Assembly: GCA_900018345.1 (NCBI GenBank)
Contig: FCNA01000108.1
Location: 21,483 to 85,482, forward strand
Source: Clostridiales bacterium CHKCI006
GTDB taxonomy: Bacteria; Bacillota_I; Bacilli_A; Erysipelotrichales; Coprobacillaceae
Length of the DNA: 64,000 nt
Direction of reading: 5' to 3'
Below the pieces are notes generated by a model. The model did no database searches. It saw only the letters and a list, made by a program, of their open reading frames with translations, and was not told the DNA's origin. Shown in pieces: positions 34,871-43,122 of the stretch (within the stretch, counting starts at the first letter, position 1; each line of letters opens with the position of its first letter). The position numbers and the translations under genes are program-made.

Positions 34871-35638
34871 TTATTGATAATAACATCCTTCAATTAAATA
34901 CTTACCCTTGCGGTTTTGCTTGTTCAAATCACGTAAAAGCACACGCCCATGGCGCCTTACGGAAATGATATCATTATTATGACATAAAAAATGACATTGT
35001 TCAACTTCTTTGTAGTTAACTTTTACTAAACTTGCTTCAATCAGCCGCTTTGCTTCAGCCCTGGAAAGATGAAAAAGCTCAGCAATGATCACATCCAGTC
35101 GAAAAGAGGCGACTGGTCGGGTCACACAGCGAAAGTTTGGTTCATTGGTGATGGTTCTTTCACATACTTTGAGATGGATGCTGCCTCTAGATATCTTACT
35201 CAGATTTTCCCTAATATATGCTGCCATCTTGGCATCGACGGCAAAATAACAGGTTTCTTCCTTGACAAGGATATCCCCATACGATTCCCGCTTCAAGCCT
35301 AACGACATCAGCGCTCCCAGGACATCCCGATGACTCAACTTGACAAATTTGGAAGGATAATGCGCCTCGAAGACCGTGATCTCAAAATCCGCCGGTTCAA
35401 TCACATAGAAAGATGGTGCAATAATGACGCGCTGCATTTCAGCCTGTTCGATCCCGCCGTGATGATAAACGACCAGATCATCCTGATGCCCGATCAGGCG
35501 CTCGATGATAGCGACTTCATGCGGGTTATAAAATGGCGTCAAATGCCACATATTCTTTTCAATGACTTGATCTTTTAGGGAGACGATCATGCGGCAAAAC
35601 GCTTCATCTCCACTGTAATGTTCCAGATATTTTTCCAT
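34871..35638 (-). CDS. ylmH: YlmH-like S4 RNA-binding protein
   Basis: A 255-residue protein with an N-terminal ylmH domain and a C-terminal S4 RNA-binding domain (about 180-245: FRLDVIIAELFHLSRAEAKR). YlmH homologues are linked to cell division and, more recently, to recycling of stalled 50S subunits. The protein aligns from its first residue with the family, so the start is firm, but no ribosome binding site stands directly before it (see the hairpin at 35645-35670). sepF and divIVA flank it as in Bacillus; ylmG is missing. Confidence 0.9.
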   Translation of the reverse strand: MEKYLEHYSGDEAFCRMIVSLKDQVIEKNMWHLTPFYNPHEVAIIERLIGHQDDLVVYHHGGIEQAEMQRVIIAPSFYVIEPADFEITVFEAHYPSKFVKLSHRDVLGALMSLGLKRESYGDILVKEETCYFAVDAKMAAYIRENLSKISRGSIHLKVCERTITNEPNFRCVTRPVASFRLDVIIAELFHLSRAEAKRLIEASLVKVNYKEVEQCHFLCHNNDIISVRRHGRVLLRDLNKQNRKGKYLIEGCYYQ

Positions 35639-35644
35639 AAAAAG

Positions 35645-35670
35645 AAAAGTATTAGTGTCCTAATACTTTT
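35645..35670 (-). other. Hairpin between sepF stop and ylmH start
   Basis: The minus strand has AAAAGTATTAG-GACA-CTAATACTTTT, an 11-base stem overlapping the sepF stop codon, then CTTTTT and the ylmH ATG. It could be a weak terminator (T run after the stem). It also separates GGAGGAG (35672-35678) from the ATG; folding would leave seven unpaired bases between them, a normal spacing. Confidence 0.65.
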
Positions 35671-36100
35671 ACTCCTCCAATTCATCGTCATCCATTGTGA
35701 TGTTTCCAGATACACCGATATTCTTAGGTGTGCAAAGGAAAATCTTTGGACCAATTTGCTGAATGTCTCCATCGATGGCATAGATCACCCCGCTAAGGAA
35801 GTCAATGACTCTCTTAGACTGCTCTTTTTGCAAACGATGTAGATTGACAACTGCAGCTCTTTTCTGTTTTAAATAGTTGGCAATATCAGAAGCTTCTGAG
35901 AACGCACGTGGTTCAAAAAGAATCAGATGACCATCTTTATTGGCATTAAACGCATTAACTGCTTCGCTTGTTTTTTTAGAATGTGCCTGTTCGAAAATAC
36001 TGGTTCTAGGCTCTGTATCCGAAGTCGCAGGTTCGTATCCCTCTTCATCGTCCTCTACATCTTCTGTAAACCAGTCTTTGATTTTTTTACCATAACCCAT
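35669..36100 (-). CDS. sepF: Division protein SepF
   Basis: A 143-residue protein with an N-terminal amphipathic membrane-binding helix (MGYGKKIKDWF), an acidic linker, and the conserved C-terminal domain (about 60-135, with LILFEPRAFSEA and VIDFLSGVIYAIDG). SepF polymerises into rings and tethers FtsZ to the membrane. No ftsZ lies in this window. AAGGAGGAATCAAGTC precedes the ATG. Confidence 0.95.
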   Translation of the reverse strand: MGYGKKIKDWFTEDVEDDEEGYEPATSDTEPRTSIFEQAHSKKTSEAVNAFNANKDGHLILFEPRAFSEASDIANYLKQKRAAVVNLHRLQKEQSKRVIDFLSGVIYAIDGDIQQIGPKIFLCTPKNIGVSGNITMDDDELEE

Positions 36101-36129
36101 GACTTGATTCCTCCTTGACTATATATCTT

Positions 36130-36158
36130 ATTATACACAATGGCAAAGAAAAAAACAA
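36130..36158 (-). promoter_or_regulatory. Promoter of sepF
   Basis: The minus strand has TTGTTT (36153-36158), 17 bases, TATAAT (36130-36135), some 30 bases upstream of the sepF ATG. Nothing else is recognisable in 36160-36245. Confidence 0.72.
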
Positions 36159-36246
36159 TTAATTCAGCAATAAAATATGACAAATCGTGCTCAATCAATC
36201 CAATCTGTTCCTTCGACGCCAGGACTTTAGGATCAATCCATTATTA

Positions 36247-36280
36247 GTTGAAAAAACGATGTCAGGCTCAGATGTCATCA
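36247..36280 (-). terminator. Weak terminator after the unknown membrane protein gene
   Basis: On the minus strand, 12-45 bases past the stop codon, GATGACATC and TGACATC can pair imperfectly (one mismatch) ahead of GTTTTTT. Confidence 0.35.
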
Positions 36281-36291
36281 GATCAACGCGG

Positions 36292-36765
36292 CTAACGAAC
36301 CTGTCCATTCTTCCTCATTCTTTCTAACTGATTGAGTTTAAATTCAATATCAACCATGTGCGAACGTGCATCCATCAACTTATTACTGTATTTGCGTCTA
36401 GCACGCTCCTCTTGATTCATTGGCAGAGAAGATGGCACATTATGTGCCTGAAAATACCAATAGTCATCATCCTTTTGCGCTTTTTCATACTCTCTTTTTA
36501 GTGTCCGTACTTTTCTTTCATACTGCTCAAGGGTCATGTTCTCAGGCTTTTTGGTCTTACTAGGCTTCGCGAACATAAGAACGACCACGATTGGAATCAC
36601 GATGCTGCCAATGATATGCACCCAAATCGGGGCATTTGCCGTCGATGCAATGGCATTAAACAAAAGTATTCCTGCAGCACTGATTGCAAATATCAAAGCG
36701 ATCCCAAACACAAAAAGGATGCCTATTGTCACTTTCACTAGAAAATCTGTTACTTTACCCTTCAT
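36292..36765 (-). CDS. Unknown membrane protein with C-terminal coiled coil
   Basis: A 157-residue protein that I do not recognise. It has two membrane segments (about 7-36 and 46-66) and a charged helical C-terminus (about 75-157) with heptad-like Lys/Glu/Arg repeats (LEQYERKVRTLKREYEKAQ). The start MKGKVTDFLV follows GGAG at nine bases; upstream in-frame ATGs lie in AT-rich promoter DNA. It is monocistronic, between sepF and the TetR operon. Confidence 0.6.
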   Translation of the reverse strand: MKGKVTDFLVKVTIGILFVFGIALIFAISAAGILLFNAIASTANAPIWVHIIGSIVIPIVVVLMFAKPSKTKKPENMTLEQYERKVRTLKREYEKAQKDDDYWYFQAHNVPSSLPMNQEERARRKYSNKLMDARSHMVDIEFKLNQLERMRKNGQVR

Positions 36766-36796
36766 AGCAAAAGTCTCCATATATATTGATATTTTT

Positions 36797-36825
36797 ATTA
36801 TAGTCTTTAAAAGCAAAATAAGTAA
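36797..36825 (-). promoter_or_regulatory. Promoter of the unknown membrane protein gene
   Basis: The minus strand has TTACTT (36820-36825), 17 bases, TATAAT (36797-36802), about 30 bases upstream of the chosen ATG. Confidence 0.6.
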
Positions 36826-36890
36826 TATGTATTTATTCTTCATTCATTATGATTGAAATTGTGTAACGCTATTGACAGGTTTCTAAGAAC

Positions 36891-36929
36891 AAAAAAGCTA
36901 AACGAATTGCACATGTCAATTCATTTAGC
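36891..36929 (-). terminator. Terminator of the acyl-CoA activase operon
   Basis: The minus strand has a 13-base stem, GCTAAATGAATTG paired with CAATTCGTTTAGC around ACATGTG, followed by six T residues. Confidence 0.93.
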
Positions 36930-36952
36930 ACTATTTTATATAATGATACAGA

Positions 36953-38206
36953 TTACTCTTCATGCATGAAATGACCCATCTTGGCATTTTCAAGCATCAG
37001 ATGAATACGGTTCATCTGATTGATCGGACTAGCGCTGGAATCATAATCGATCGCCACAATATTGCTTTGCGGATATTTATCTTTGATCTTACGCATCATT
37101 CCTTTAGCCACGATATGATTAGGCAGGCAGCCAAAAGGCTGCGCACAGACAACATTGTAGATGCCCTGATTCATCAGTTCGCAGATCTCACTGGTCAACA
37201 GCCAGCCTTCACCCATCTTGACACCTTTGGAAATAACGCCCTCACCACTCTTGATGACCTCTGTGAATGGTGTTGGTTTGACAAATCTAGAATATTTTTC
37301 AATGGTCTCTTCCATCTCCGCCTGTTTTTTCGCTAAAAGATGGGTCAGGACCTTACTGGCTATACTACCCAGCGCCTTTGAACCGTAGAGTTTCTGGTCG
37401 ATCTGCATATTATAGAGACAGTACTGTGCAAAATCCAGGACCCCGCTCACGACTGGTTCCACTCCTTCATTGACCAGCGTATCCTCGAGATGCTGGTTGC
37501 CTAAGGGTGCATATTTCATATAGATCTCACCAACGATGCCGACCTTGATGCGTTCCTTACCGTCAAGTTCAACCTGATTGAAGACCGTCAGGATCTCACG
37601 ATAGCGCTTCTTGGCATGATGGAAACCTTTGCCATTCAGCAGACGTAAAAGATAATCCATGCAGTAATCCAGGGCTTTTTTTGAATCTCCCTGATGGACC
37701 TCATGACTGCGAGCCTGATTATAGATCCACATCAGAAAATCACCATACAAGAAGGCATACAGGATATCCAGCAAGAATGGCGGTGTCAATTGAAAGCCGC
37801 TGTGACTTTCGAGCCCCGTAAAATTGATAGAGATGACCGGTACATCATTGAATTCACTTTCTGATAGTGCCTTGCGCAGCAGTCGAACATAATTGCTGGC
37901 ACGACAGCCGCCGCCGGTCTGCATCAATAGCAGCGCCGACTTATGCGGGTCATACTGGCCGCTCTGCAAGGCATCCATAAACTGACCGACCACCAGAAGA
38001 GCTGGATAGCAGGTGTCGTTATGCACATTCGCTACCCCCTGGTTGACCACATTGGCATTCTCATTTTTCAACATCACACAATGATAACCATGTTTTTCAA
38101 AGGCTGCCGCCATCAATTCGAAATGAATCGGCAGCATGGATGGGACCAGAATGGTATAGTCCTTACGCATTTCTTCTGTAAACTCAATAAACGGTACTTG
38201 ACTCAT
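36953..38206 (-). CDS. 2-hydroxyacyl-CoA dehydratase-like protein, PlsR-like partner
   Basis: A 417-residue protein of the HgdB/benzoyl-CoA reductase subunit superfamily (DUF2229-type). Cys-rich spots that could hold an Fe-S cluster are NDTCYPALL, TGGGCRASNYVRLLRKAL and CAQPFGCLPNHI. It partners the double activase upstream: the two genes overlap by 23 bases, whereas in many Firmicutes both are one polypeptide of about 1400 residues. From memory, a two-gene locus of this type makes plasmalogens in Clostridium perfringens. Here that function is inferred. Confidence 0.8.
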   Translation of the reverse strand: MSQVPFIEFTEEMRKDYTILVPSMLPIHFELMAAAFEKHGYHCVMLKNENANVVNQGVANVHNDTCYPALLVVGQFMDALQSGQYDPHKSALLLMQTGGGCRASNYVRLLRKALSESEFNDVPVISINFTGLESHSGFQLTPPFLLDILYAFLYGDFLMWIYNQARSHEVHQGDSKKALDYCMDYLLRLLNGKGFHHAKKRYREILTVFNQVELDGKERIKVGIVGEIYMKYAPLGNQHLEDTLVNEGVEPVVSGVLDFAQYCLYNMQIDQKLYGSKALGSIASKVLTHLLAKKQAEMEETIEKYSRFVKPTPFTEVIKSGEGVISKGVKMGEGWLLTSEICELMNQGIYNVVCAQPFGCLPNHIVAKGMMRKIKDKYPQSNIVAIDYDSSASPINQMNRIHLMLENAKMGHFMHEE

Positions 38207-41123
38207 CGTTCTCTTCCCTCTCTTTCATGGCTGCCAGCAGTGAGCGAATACGAATTCTGACAGCACCCAGGTTACTGATTTCGTCGATCTTAATTTGGGT
38301 ATATAAACGACCATAGCTTTGCAGGATGGCACGCACCTCATCACTGGTGATCGCATCGATGCCACAACCAAAACTTACCAGCTGGATCAGTTCCATGTCC
38401 GGATTCTGCCCCACCACTCTGGCCGCATTGTACATACGCGCATGATAGGTCCACTGATTAATGACATCACGTTTCTCATACCCCACAAAATGCGCTAAGC
38501 TATCCTCACTCAGAACAACCAATCCTAAAGATTCCAAAAGATCACTGATACCGTGATGAATAAATGGATCCACGTGATATGGTCGACCCGCCAGCACGAC
38601 CATCTTTTTATGGTTCGCACGAGCAAACTGCATGGCCTTATACGCATAGAGATTCACCTGCTCCTGATAACGCGCATATTCGGCATAGCCTTTATTCGTT
38701 GCTTCGTGAATGCCTTTGCGGCTGACCTTGAAACCAGCCTGTCGCAAATAAGTATAAATATGCTTTTCAAAAGACGCCTGGTCATTCAAAGAAATATACG
38801 GATAGAGGAAATGATCCACATCCATATTGGCATCGATCAACTCCGGATAATAAGCGACGACCGGACAGTTAAAATGATTATCTGAAATTTTTTCATCAAA
38901 GTTATAAGTCATACATGGATAGAAGATATAATCTACTTTGCGATCTACCAGTTCGGCAATATGGCCATGCACGATCTTAGCCGGATAACAGACAGTGTCG
39001 CTTGGAATGTGCTGCTGTCCTTTAATATACATTTTTTTGGAGGTCTTCCCGCTCTTGAGGATACCATAGCCCAGGCTATCAAAGAAGGCATACCAAAATG
39101 GCAGGTTTTCAAACATATTTAAAGCAACGGGAATGCCAATTGTGACCTTACGATCAGTAATATCCGGGTAGCTCATCAACAAATCATATTTATAAGTATA
39201 AAGATTTGGCAACTCGACTGTTTTCGCCTTACCGCTGACAGGTTTATCGCAGCGATTGCCAGCAATCTGACGACGTCCATTCGGGAAAATATTCAATGTC
39301 AGATGACAGTGGTTATTACATCCCTGGCACATGACGGGTTTGGCCTGATGTGTCAGGTTCTTCACTTCCTCATAAGAAAGCAAGCTGCTTGTCTCGTGAT
39401 GTCTTTTCATTGTGTATAAGGCAGCTCCGAAAGCGCCCATCAGTCCTGCAATACTTGGACGAATGACCTCATGACCTAACTCGAGCTCAAAAGCGCGCAA
39501 GACGGCATCATTTAAGAAAGTTCCCCCCTGAACGACAATTTCCTTACCAATCTCGTCCTTATTTTTTAAACGGATGACCTTATATAAGGCATTTTTCACA
39601 ACAGAAAAAGCTAAGCCTGCCGAAATGTCCTCGACCGTCGCCCCATTTTTCTGGGCCTGTTTCACGCTGGAGTTCATAAAGACCGTACAGCGGGAACCCA
39701 GTTCCACGGGATGCTTGGCAAATAAGGCCTTTTTAGCGAAATCTTCAATCGATACGCCCAGCGAGATCGCAAAGGTCTCCAAAAAGGAACCACAGCCGCT
39801 TGAACAAGCCTCGTTCAAAATAATGTCTTCGATGGCATGATCCTTGATCTTAAAGCATTTCATATCCTGGCCACCAATATCTAAAATAAAGTCTACATCT
39901 GCATTGAAGTAACGTGCCGCTTCATAATGTGCCTGGGTCTCGACCAGTCCATCATCCACTCTGAAACCGGAACGAATCAAATCTTCACCGTATCCGGTCA
40001 CAGCCGATCCGCCAATCTTTAACTGCGGCGCCAGTTCATAAATGTGGGTCAGCTGTTGCTTGATCACCTCAACCGGATTTCCGTGATTGCTTTGATAGTG
40101 CTGATAAAGAATGCGGCAATCCTCATCCAGCACAACGATCTTGGTCGTCGTACTGCCTGCATCGATCCCGATATACGCTTTACCCTCATAGGTCGAAAGA
40201 TCATTATATGCCACATCATCTGCCTGATGCCGTTTGATAAATTCATCATACTCCGCCTGATCCTTAAACAACGGTTTTAAGGTCGCAATATCTTCTTTGG
40301 TCTGCATCGCTAGCTGCAGGCGACGGATCACCTCATCATACGTATAGCTCTCCTTTTGCATGCCCGCATGGATCGCTGCCCCTAGCGCGACATAATACTG
40401 CCCGCCTTCCGGGAACAGGGCATGTTCTTCGTCTAGATCGAGCGTCTCTACAAAGCGACGGCGCAGTCCCTTTAAGAAAGTGAGTGGACCACCTAAAAAG
40501 ACGATCTTTCCTTTTAACGGACGTCCCTGAGCCAACCCGCTGATCGTCTGATCAACAACCGCCTGATAGATACTGGCCGCAATATCTTCCTTTTTAGCCC
40601 CTTGGTTGATCAGCGGCTGAACATCTGTCTTCGCAAAGACACCACATCGTGATGCGATCGGATATAATCTTTCCGCCTTCAGACTCATTTCATCAAAAGT
40701 ATCAATATCAACATTTAAAAGCGTAGCCATTTGATCGATAAAAGCACCGGTTCCGCCCGCACAGCTGGAGTTCATGCGCTCTTCGATCGCGCCCTGGAAG
40801 TAGACGATCTTCGCATCCTCGCCCCCCAGTTCAATTTCAATATCCACATTATTTAAACGGTCTCTGATGGCAAAGGCCCCGGCAAAGACTTCCTGTACAA
40901 AAGGGAATCCTGCCGTTTGTGAGATTCCCATACCGGCTGAACCGGTAATCGATAAATGAATCGTTTCTCCTGCCAGTAGATCCTTGAGTTCCTGTAGTTT
41001 TTCTAAGGCCATTTCACGCACACGTGATTTATGGCGTTCATAGCTCTGATACACAATTTCTTTTGCTTCATTGATGACCACACATTTGATCGTAGTGGAA
41101 CCTATATCTAATCCAACGTTCAT
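38184..41123 (-). CDS. Tandem BadF/HgdC-type activase with dehydratase-like C-terminus, PlsA-like
   Basis: A 979-residue protein. Domain 1 (about 1-260) is an ASKHA ATPase/activase: GLDIGSTTIKCVV, NSSCAGGTGAF and SRCGVFAKTD carry the cluster Cys residues. Domain 2 (about 310-570) repeats this: GIDAGSTTTKIVV, NEACSSGCGSF, SRCTVFMNSS. The C-terminal third (from about 600) starts with CQGCNNHC and belongs to the dehydratase-like DUF2229 family. Such proteins drive low-potential electrons into radical dehydrations with ATP and are oxygen-sensitive. The ATG touches the TetR stop. Candidate plasmalogen synthase; exact substrate unproven. Confidence 0.85.
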   Translation of the reverse strand: MNVGLDIGSTTIKCVVINEAKEIVYQSYERHKSRVREMALEKLQELKDLLAGETIHLSITGSAGMGISQTAGFPFVQEVFAGAFAIRDRLNNVDIEIELGGEDAKIVYFQGAIEERMNSSCAGGTGAFIDQMATLLNVDIDTFDEMSLKAERLYPIASRCGVFAKTDVQPLINQGAKKEDIAASIYQAVVDQTISGLAQGRPLKGKIVFLGGPLTFLKGLRRRFVETLDLDEEHALFPEGGQYYVALGAAIHAGMQKESYTYDEVIRRLQLAMQTKEDIATLKPLFKDQAEYDEFIKRHQADDVAYNDLSTYEGKAYIGIDAGSTTTKIVVLDEDCRILYQHYQSNHGNPVEVIKQQLTHIYELAPQLKIGGSAVTGYGEDLIRSGFRVDDGLVETQAHYEAARYFNADVDFILDIGGQDMKCFKIKDHAIEDIILNEACSSGCGSFLETFAISLGVSIEDFAKKALFAKHPVELGSRCTVFMNSSVKQAQKNGATVEDISAGLAFSVVKNALYKVIRLKNKDEIGKEIVVQGGTFLNDAVLRAFELELGHEVIRPSIAGLMGAFGAALYTMKRHHETSSLLSYEEVKNLTHQAKPVMCQGCNNHCHLTLNIFPNGRRQIAGNRCDKPVSGKAKTVELPNLYTYKYDLLMSYPDITDRKVTIGIPVALNMFENLPFWYAFFDSLGYGILKSGKTSKKMYIKGQQHIPSDTVCYPAKIVHGHIAELVDRKVDYIFYPCMTYNFDEKISDNHFNCPVVAYYPELIDANMDVDHFLYPYISLNDQASFEKHIYTYLRQAGFKVSRKGIHEATNKGYAEYARYQEQVNLYAYKAMQFARANHKKMVVLAGRPYHVDPFIHHGISDLLESLGLVVLSEDSLAHFVGYEKRDVINQWTYHARMYNAARVVGQNPDMELIQLVSFGCGIDAITSDEVRAILQSYGRLYTQIKIDEISNLGAVRIRIRSLLAAMKEREENDESSTVY

Positions 41124-41668
41124 TACAATCCTCCTTTTTGAAACACGCTTGTTGCCATTCGAATGATCTCATGCTGCGTTTTTTCAATAGGGGCCGGCTT
41201 TTCCAAGATAATCGATAAAAAGCAAAGGGTCCCCAGCGTCTCCATTGCCAAAGCCAATTTGATCTTGGCGCTTTCGGGGCGATAGCCCTCCTGGACCAGG
41301 CGATCGATTAACGGAGCAAAATGACACAGTTTCTCATCATAACGATCCGGCCGGTCCGCCTGCAGGAAAAGAGGCTCATATAGCAGCTTTAGAACAGCGG
41401 GCTCACGACAATAAAAGTCAATCAGCGTCTTGAAAAATGATTCAAGCCAGTCCTCTGTACTTGCCTTCTCGAGCGCTTTAATGATGGTTTTATCGACAAA
41501 ACGATTGACGATCTCAAAAACCAGTTCATCCTTATCTTCAAAATAAAGATAAAAAGTTCCCTTGGCCACGTGAGCTTGACGCGTGATCTGGTTTACACTT
41601 GTATTTTCTATTGAGTTAGTTAAGAATAATTCCTCGGCTACTTCTAATATTCTTTCTCTTTTATCCAC
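41123..41668 (-). CDS. TetR family regulator of the activase operon
   Basis: A 181-residue TetR protein: HTH at about residues 24-43 (TSVNQITRQAHVAKGTFYLYF), followed by a helical ligand domain. It is the first gene of the operon, overlapping the activase gene by one base, and a perfect palindrome lies in its own promoter region, so autoregulation is likely. The ligand may be a lipid or acyl-CoA given the genes it precedes (inference). Start GTG with GAGGTG seven bases upstream. Confidence 0.92.
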   Translation of the reverse strand: MDKRERILEVAEELFLTNSIENTSVNQITRQAHVAKGTFYLYFEDKDELVFEIVNRFVDKTIIKALEKASTEDWLESFFKTLIDFYCREPAVLKLLYEPLFLQADRPDRYDEKLCHFAPLIDRLVQEGYRPESAKIKLALAMETLGTLCFLSIILEKPAPIEKTQHEIIRMATSVFQKGGL

Positions 41669-41679
41669 TCTTTCACCTC

Positions 41680-41696
41680 AATGACCGATGGTCATT
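41680..41696 (-). promoter_or_regulatory. TetR operator palindrome
   Basis: AATGACCGATGGTCATT has perfect seven-base arms around a three-base centre. It lies immediately downstream of the -10 box, over the expected transcription start, as TetR operators do. Confidence 0.82.
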
Positions 41697-41699
41697 GGC

Positions 41700-41728
41700 A
41701 TTATACGCTAATTATCGACAAGAATCAA
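41700..41728 (-). promoter_or_regulatory. Promoter of the TetR/activase operon
   Basis: The minus strand has TTGATT (41723-41728), 17 bases, and TATAAT (41700-41705). Confidence 0.75.
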
Positions 41729-41739
41729 TCCTTTTGCTT

Positions 41740-41766
41740 AAAAAAAAGAACCCTTTAAGGATTCTT
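41740..41766 (-). terminator. Terminator after murD
   Basis: The minus strand has AAGAATCC-TTAAA-GGGTTCTT (one G-U) followed by a run of T residues, starting at the murD stop. Confidence 0.85.
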
Positions 41767-43121
41767 TACATAGACATTACACACTTTTTAAAATAGGTTC
41801 CACGTTCTTCGAAACTATGAAACTGATCAAAAGAACTCGTTGTTGGGGAAAGCAGCACCACATCTCCCGCCTTTGCAAGACTTCGCGCTTTTGCCAGCGC
41901 CTCGTCCATCGTTGGATAGTAGAGACCCTCTTCGCCTACCAGATCATCAACCAAACGCTTACCACAAGCGCCATAACCAATGACTTGTTTGACATGCCCC
42001 AAATGCTTTTTCAGCTCATCCATCGGTAAATTCTTTTCTTTGCCGCCAACCAGTAAAATGACAGGCTGTGTGAAAGATTCTACTGCTACGATCGTCGCAT
42101 CGGTATTGGTTCCCTTCGAATCATTATAATAGCGCACCCCATCCAATTCACGGACAAACTCAACACGATGCTCCACACCTGGAAAATGACTGATCACATC
42201 ATTGATGACTTCATTGGCGACCCCTACAGCTTTCGCAAAAGCAATCGCAATCATGACATTTTGGATATTCTGACGCCCCACCATCTGGATCTTATCCAAG
42301 GCCAGGACCTTCTGATCACGATCCATGATCCAGCCATCCGCTAAATGATAGCGCCCGATGCGTTTAGTTTCCTGCATCGTCAATGGAATGATACTGGCAT
42401 GCGGTGGATACTGCTTCATGTATTCCAGGATCATCGGATCATCCTCATTCAAGACGAATTGATCCTGGCGATCCTGATTCATATAGATCCGTGTCTTACT
42501 GGCATAATATTCATCCAGTGAGCGCATATAATCCAGATGATCAGGAGTCAGATTGATGATGGTCGCTACCTCCGGTTTAAACTGATCAATATTGAGCAAC
42601 TGGAAATTCGACATTTCCAGCACCAGATAGCAGTCCTGACGCTCATCCAACTTCTCCTCTAAAAGCACTTCACAAAGTGGTGTGCCAATATTACCCGCCA
42701 CATAGGTACGACCTGGAAAGGCTTTTTTCAGGATCTCACCAATCAAAGTGACCGTTGTCGTTTTGCCGTTCGTTCCCGTGACGGCAAGATAGTGATGCCA
42801 GCTAGCCAACTGATAGGCCAGTTCAATCTCGGTATAGATAGGGATCCCTCTATCTTCCAGACGTTCGATGAACCATTCCGTATATTTAATGCCCGGATTC
42901 TTCACCACAAAGGCAAAATCTCTTTCGAACAGTTCTGATGGCTGTCCCCCAGCAACAATCTCCACCCCTAAGCGCTCCAGCTCTTCTCTTTCGCTTAGCG
43001 CTTCTAAGGGTTTGGATTCGTTCAAAGTAATCTTTGCCCCTCGCGAAGCCAGGACTCGAATGGCTGCCATACCGCTGCGCGCAGCCCCTAAGACAAGCAC
43101 AGGCTGATTTTTGATTTCCAC
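41766..43121 (-). CDS. murD: UDP-N-acetylmuramoyl-L-alanine:D-glutamate ligase
   Basis: A 451-residue Mur ligase adding D-Glu to UDP-MurNAc-L-Ala. The UDP-binding N-terminus is VLVLGAARSGMAAI, the ATP loop VTGTNGKTTTV (about residue 110), then NLTPDHLDYM and the C-terminal YYNDSKGTNTDAT. The start was set at GTG (MEIKNQPVLV), nine bases after GGAG; a TTG five codons earlier overlaps that site. It is the last gene of the cluster; ftsW and murG, which usually follow, are absent. Confidence 0.96.
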   Translation of the reverse strand: MEIKNQPVLVLGAARSGMAAIRVLASRGAKITLNESKPLEALSEREELERLGVEIVAGGQPSELFERDFAFVVKNPGIKYTEWFIERLEDRGIPIYTEIELAYQLASWHHYLAVTGTNGKTTTVTLIGEILKKAFPGRTYVAGNIGTPLCEVLLEEKLDERQDCYLVLEMSNFQLLNIDQFKPEVATIINLTPDHLDYMRSLDEYYASKTRIYMNQDRQDQFVLNEDDPMILEYMKQYPPHASIIPLTMQETKRIGRYHLADGWIMDRDQKVLALDKIQMVGRQNIQNVMIAIAFAKAVGVANEVINDVISHFPGVEHRVEFVRELDGVRYYNDSKGTNTDATIVAVESFTQPVILLVGGKEKNLPMDELKKHLGHVKQVIGYGACGKRLVDDLVGEEGLYYPTMDEALAKARSLAKAGDVVLLSPTTSSFDQFHSFEERGTYFKKCVMSM

Positions 43122-43122
43122 T

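Noticed and set aside
34857..34886. ATG start for divIVA ten codons upstream
   Set aside because: Its only Shine-Dalgarno-like string touches the ATG, and the extra residues are not like DivIVA N-termini; TTG with GAGAGG fits better, though this is not certain.
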